Source of the DNA: Holosporaceae bacterium
GTDB lineage: Bacteria; Pseudomonadota; Alphaproteobacteria; UBA3830
Assembly (NCBI GenBank): GCA_031288225.1
Contig: JAITRU010000039.1
Location: forward strand, 1 to 53,251
Length of the DNA stretch: 53,251 nucleotides
Direction of reading: 5' to 3'
The position numbers and the translations under genes were made by a program. The notes beneath the pieces were generated by a model. That model had not been told where the DNA came from. It worked only from the letters and a program-made list of their open reading frames with translations, and ran no database searches. Shown piece after piece: positions 48,873 through 53,251 of the stretch (its first letter is position 1; each line of letters opens with the position of its first letter).

Positions 48873-51800
48873 CTAATCATTTTTCTCTTCTATAAGACCA
48901 ATCTTCGCAAGCATACGCAACACAATCTGCTGTCTCCAATTATGAGAATTTCTATTTACTACAAACTCCTCCTCTCTTTCAAAAACTATAACCAGCACGT
49001 CAAAGAGATACGACTTCGTAATTTGATTCACCATAGTATCGATGGTTACCGCATGGGTTACTATCTCCACAATCATTTCTTCGTATTGCGCAGGAGTAGT
49101 AACTCGTTGATTCAAATAGTCTTTTATTCCGAGCGGAAGGCTATTAAAAAATTCTGGTTTTTTAGTGGAGAGATAATTTCGCAAAAGTTTATTGCTGGCA
49201 TAAATATGAAGATCTTCTTCTAATGGTTGCTGCATGCCAAATAGACCATTCTTTTCCAACCGAGAAATGGCATATGCGTAGTAAGTAATATACTCAAAAG
49301 TTTGTGCACCATCTTCATTGTAAAAGTTAAGCGTATCTCTAAGAATCGAGTGCAAGCAAGAATGCAATACAAGTGGCATTAGTTCAGCAAACGTAACTTG
49401 TTCAATCCCGTGCAGCTTATCAACTTGTATAAGGCTTTCTAAGATCGTTGGTACTATCGTGGTGCGCATATTAGGACAATGGGCCCCAGACTGGATAAGC
49501 ATGCCAGCTAACTTAGTAAGTGATATAGCTAATTCATGGTAAGCCTCGTCTGCGCTGGAGCGCAAGTTAATCAATTTCTTGTGAAATAGTGCCACCAAAC
49601 ATGCAAACGCATTGGGGTCACGGAGAAGACCGTAGTGTCCCTCTTGATCATTATTTATATTTTCTATAAGCTTAGTCAACATCTCCCGAATGCGCTCTAC
49701 CTTATTAGGACTATAAAACTCATCGGGATCCATGGTAGACTCCAGTATTCCATATAGCTCTCTGTTTCCATTATTAAGCACAACATTGTTTATGAAGGAG
49801 CTAATATCTTGCACAAGCTCAGCTTTCGAGTCATTGATTGGTCTTTCGATGCAACCAAACAACCTAGGTAATATAGCATCGGAGTATAGTGCTACGCCAT
49901 CTTTATTAGAACCAGTGTGGCAACTCATGGTGTAGTCCGATGGATTCATCTCAAGCAACTGATTATTATCGCCATTATTATCCAATGCCCACTGCAGAGT
50001 GTTAGCTGTGCTATTATCTCCTGTTGGGCTAATTAATGCATTCATCAGATTGATAATATACAGTATTTCCACTTTGTTACTGTAACTGGATGCATCATTA
50101 TACATAAAATAATGGCCCCACAAGTGTGGGAAAAGCGGAACTTGACCAGCAGTCAGCGTATGTATTTGAAAATCACCAGAAACAGCAGCATTAGGAAACA
50201 ACGTTTGATTCTTATTATTCATAACTCCACAAAGACCAGGACTCATAATCCCATTACTTTCGTCAATCAGGTCTAAAAAAGAAGTTTTTCCTTTGCGTTC
50301 TTCTGCTGCCATTATGGGAGAACGCACTAGCTTGGAAACATATTTTTGCAAGCGCTTGATAAAACGATTATACCTTGTCACCGTATTCCTCAACAAATTC
50401 AATTGTTCATCAGTAATTCCAAACATCTGAGCGGTCATCTCAATTTCATCAATTTCTGGGATATTGCCATCATCATCAGGATTTTCATAAATCTGAAACA
50501 CTTTTCTTCTTGAAAATAAGTATGTTTTCAGTAAAACATTGTCACTATCAGGAGTCAACAGCGTGTTCTCATCATCAAGCAGATAAGCCACAAATCCCAA
50601 CTCATTTTCCGATGTACCACTGGATTTGAGAAATTCTATTAGACCAAAATTTTTCGCAATGGCTTCAAGATCTACAAGATTGCAAAAACAACACAGCAAA
50701 AATATATCTTTTTGTTTATTAGTCAAGTCTGTCGTTAGGTGACGCATGTGCTTTTCACTCAACTCACGGATGCTAGTATTGTTAGCAAAGCAAAAATCAC
50801 CAATTTTTTCAATGACATTGTTTGCTGAAAACTCGTTACCAGCCTCATCAGCCTCTTCCATGGCTTTTAACTGTTCGACAAAGGATAATGCTTTTATCTC
50901 TTCAAGAATTAAATGTTTTTTATAAAGTGGATCTTCTCTGGTATCTTCTTTGAGTTGCATTAAACGGTCCCGGCTCCATAGATCCAGAATACTGCTAAAG
51001 GACAACTTCTTTATAAGATAAAGCTGCCTAAGCGCAGACATTTCAGAGCAATAGCTTATAGCAAACAACAAACACTCTACTCCGAATACGGGTGGAAGCT
51101 GTTTATATATTGACTCAATCGCCCTGATTAGGGTACTACAACTACAGTCGAGATAGTTTAGGTCGTTTTCGCCGTTTTCTCGGGAAATACCAAGGTCTTC
51201 TAATTCATCCCAAATCCCTTCCACATTAACGCGGGTTCCCCCGAAATTAGGCCCCCCATATCGTATAAGCGCGACAGATTCCGCCAAGATTTGTCTGGCG
51301 CTCTCCATCCCTAATCTCACTTCATTTAGTATCCTCGAAACGTCCAGATCAGCTGCTGTAATAGACCCGGAATCAATGCTTTTCAGAATGGTGGCAAGCA
51401 ACTCCTGTATGCTGCTCTTACTTACCAAGAACCCTGCTGCTTCTTTTTCCCCAGGGAACGTAAACTCTGCGTAATGTTCGATAGAGGCTCGTAGCCCATT
51501 GCTCACTTCATCATGGAAGCGGCGATGAGTAATGTTGGTGGCTCTGAATCGCTTAGCGCGTTCAGACAACAGAGTTCTCTGCTGTGACTGCGGCTGTTGT
51601 TGCTGCTGCGGCGGCTGTTGCGACCGCTGCTGTTGTTGCTGTTGCGGTTGTTGCGGCTGTTGCGACCGCTGCTGTTGTTGCGACGGTAGCTGCGGTAGTA
51701 GGTGGCGTCGCCGTGACGGTTGCGGCTGTTGCGACTGCGGCTGGTACTGGTAGTACATCGGCGGCTGGTAGTGCATCGGCGGTTGGTAGTAGTACGGCGA

Positions 51801-52115
51801 GTAGTACGGTTGCGGCTGCTGCTGTTGTTGCGCTCCTCCAACAAATTGCCCGAATCCGAACGGCTGCTGTTGTTGCTGCTGCAGGTCCAGCGGTAGCTGC
51901 GACGGTATCAGCGGCTGTTGCGACTGCGGCTGGTTGTACATCTGCTGAAACAGCTGTTGGTTGTTCAGCTGCAGCCCTTGCATAATGTTCGACACTGCCA
52001 TCGGGTAAGTGTTTACGTCATTCACCATGTGCGGGATATGGAGATGGAGCGCTTCTATTTCGGCAAAGTATGCACAACTATAAATGTAAAAACTAAATTT
52101 CAGAATTTTTTTCAC
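48873..52115 (-). CDS. Large secreted protein with Gln-rich low-complexity N-terminal region
   Basis: GTG start after GAGGTAAGATC, signal-like N-terminus, long PolyQ/P/Y tract then about 900 aa of ordinary sequence. Confidence 0.7.
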   Translation of the reverse strand: MKKILKFSFYIYSCAYFAEIEALHLHIPHMVNDVNTYPMAVSNIMQGLQLNNQQLFQQMYNQPQSQQPLIPSQLPLDLQQQQQQPFGFGQFVGGAQQQQQPQPYYSPYYYQPPMHYQPPMYYQYQPQSQQPQPSRRRHLLPQLPSQQQQRSQQPQQPQQQQQQRSQQPPQQQQQPQSQQRTLLSERAKRFRATNITHRRFHDEVSNGLRASIEHYAEFTFPGEKEAAGFLVSKSSIQELLATILKSIDSGSITAADLDVSRILNEVRLGMESARQILAESVALIRYGGPNFGGTRVNVEGIWDELEDLGISRENGENDLNYLDCSCSTLIRAIESIYKQLPPVFGVECLLFAISYCSEMSALRQLYLIKKLSFSSILDLWSRDRLMQLKEDTREDPLYKKHLILEEIKALSFVEQLKAMEEADEAGNEFSANNVIEKIGDFCFANNTSIRELSEKHMRHLTTDLTNKQKDIFLLCCFCNLVDLEAIAKNFGLIEFLKSSGTSENELGFVAYLLDDENTLLTPDSDNVLLKTYLFSRRKVFQIYENPDDDGNIPEIDEIEMTAQMFGITDEQLNLLRNTVTRYNRFIKRLQKYVSKLVRSPIMAAEERKGKTSFLDLIDESNGIMSPGLCGVMNNKNQTLFPNAAVSGDFQIHTLTAGQVPLFPHLWGHYFMYNDASSYSNKVEILYIINLMNALISPTGDNSTANTLQWALDNNGDNNQLLEMNPSDYTMSCHTGSNKDGVALYSDAILPRLFGCIERPINDSKAELVQDISSFINNVVLNNGNRELYGILESTMDPDEFYSPNKVERIREMLTKLIENINNDQEGHYGLLRDPNAFACLVALFHKKLINLRSSADEAYHELAISLTKLAGMLIQSGAHCPNMRTTIVPTILESLIQVDKLHGIEQVTFAELMPLVLHSCLHSILRDTLNFYNEDGAQTFEYITYYAYAISRLEKNGLFGMQQPLEEDLHIYASNKLLRNYLSTKKPEFFNSLPLGIKDYLNQRVTTPAQYEEMIVEIVTHAVTIDTMVNQITKSYLFDVLVIVFEREEEFVVNRNSHNWRQQIVLRMLAKIGLIEEKND

Positions 52116-52190
52116 GATCTTACCTCATTTTGAAGAAACTTAACATTGCATCATGCGCAATAAATATCTACATCACACACTATGGTTTCA

Positions 52191-52219
52191 TATTTAACAG
52201 CAAAAAAGCATTTCGTCAA
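52191..52219 (-). promoter_or_regulatory. Sigma-70-like promoter TTGACG-N17-TAAATA for the Q-rich gene
   Basis: Correct spacing and about 75 nt upstream of the start. Confidence 0.45.
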
Positions 52220-52342
52220 TATAAAAAAACATTGCCAAAAAAATATTTACGACCAATTGCGTATGGGGCAATGGACTGGACGTTAGCAGGGTGCCTGACA
52301 AAAACGTTATGCCGTTCGGTGCCTCCTAAAAAACGGCTGGTT

Positions 52343-52465
52343 ATACCAAGTTCAGGTATTGAATACACAAAATTCAGAAATAAATTGACCTATCATTTTT
52401 TTAAAAGCCCTGAACAACAGGGAATTTCTGCCGAGTGCTGAGTATTCAATACCTGAACTTGGTAT
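52343..52465. repeat. MITE-like element family 3 with perfect 24-bp terminal inverted repeats
   Basis: ATACCAAGTTCAGGTATTGAATAC ... GTATTCAATACCTGAACTTGGTAT. Confidence 0.85.
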
Positions 52466-53140
52466 GATTTGCTATAGATTTTATATTTAAGTCATATATT
52501 TTTGGGATATCTGTTTAATCTTGATGCACCAAATATATGTCGTCATTTTAAGGTATTAGAGCCGATGGTGGCGAAGAATATATCGATCAAAAGGGATCGC
52601 AGTTTATCTGAAGGTGCTTTGTTGGGAACCTAGCGCACTTCGGTAGCTAAAGTGGCGCTCTAATCTTAGTTCTTTGCGACTTCGTCGTTGTACTCAACGA
52701 CAGCATGATCAGTGGGATTCTAAGCTTTTTATACTTTGCTAGTAGCACTTAGCTATAAAAAAAGTCAAATGGCTTGCGAAATATTTACATATATCGAATT
52801 GTAACCGTTGCCTATGTTGCGAAACCCAGTTATACAAACGATAACTATCGTACTCGCTATCAACACATATTCCAATATAGTTGCAGCACAATTTTGTTTC
52901 TTAAAAACCATAAACCGTTCACCTCAACAATGACCAACTCCACTCTTTTCAGAACAATTTACGCATAAGTTTGCAAAAGCCATAAACAATAAACTCATTT
53001 ATACAAAAAATCTTCCTAACTTCACAGTGCAAAGTATAGCCTGCAACGATGAAGAAAATATTAAACAACAAAGAAATAATTATTCCAAGTTCATGAACGA
53101 ACTGACCAGTGTCTGTTGAAAACCAATCAAGAAATACCTA

Positions 53141-53251
53141 TGGTGCACCCCAAAAATTAGACCAGAAGTAGAGGTTTTAGGAAGTATAATATATAGAAAG
53201 GTGATAATTATGAGTAACAGTTATAGTGCGGAATTTAAATCGAGGGTTGCA
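53141..53251 (+). mobile_element. Left end of an IS3-family insertion sequence (truncated by window edge)
   Basis: TGGTGCACCCCAAAAATTAGACC end and ORF start ATGAGTAACAGTTATAGTGCGGAATTTAAATCG (MSNSYSAEFKSRVA, OrfA-like). Confidence 0.75.

Noticed and set aside
51503-51985. ORFs in other frames over the Gln-rich tract (Ala/Val-rich, Ser/Arg/Asn-rich, Cys/Gly-rich)
   Set aside because: Products of triplet-repeat DNA read out of frame; the minus-strand 1080-aa ORF explains the region.
52774-52968. 64-aa ORF near the right edge
   Set aside because: Short, no RBS, no recognisable features, in a repeat-rich intergenic stretch.

Overview
This 53 kb window looks like part of the chromosome of an alphaproteobacterium with a reduced, host-associated lifestyle. 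The Holosporales/Rickettsiales-like assignment is inference from gene content, not demonstrated. Housekeeping genes are intact: der, bamB, thrS, bioB, rph, radA, cvpA, rsmD, miaA, rpmE, rpoZ, and iscS-iscU-iscA-hscB-hscA. tRNA-Pro and tRNA-Glu are present, with several MFS and DMT transporters. Interspersed are lineage-specific predicted secreted proteins (Glu-rich coiled coil, Gln-rich 1080 aa, Cys-rich small proteins, and a protein with a three-fold internal repeat), a small phage-like lysis/structural cassette, an orphan secretin plus pseudopilin pair, at least three families of short TIR-bearing MITE-like repeats, and the left end of an IS3-family element at the right edge. The main leads are: (1) an AT-rich intergenic region at about 23.08-23.39 kb with three perfect TTATNCACA DnaA boxes and two perfect TTAA-N7-TTAA CtrA boxes, a candidate oriC; (2) a REC-histidine-kinase fusion in which both phosphoacceptor residues are substituted (Asp to Asn and His to Gln); (3) MITE ends that coincide with gene boundaries, including one that appears to supply the start codon and first residues of a secretin lipoprotein signal peptide; (4) a novel triplicated-domain secreted protein; (5) a possible attenuator-like structure upstream of rpmE. 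All calls are by eye, without database searches.
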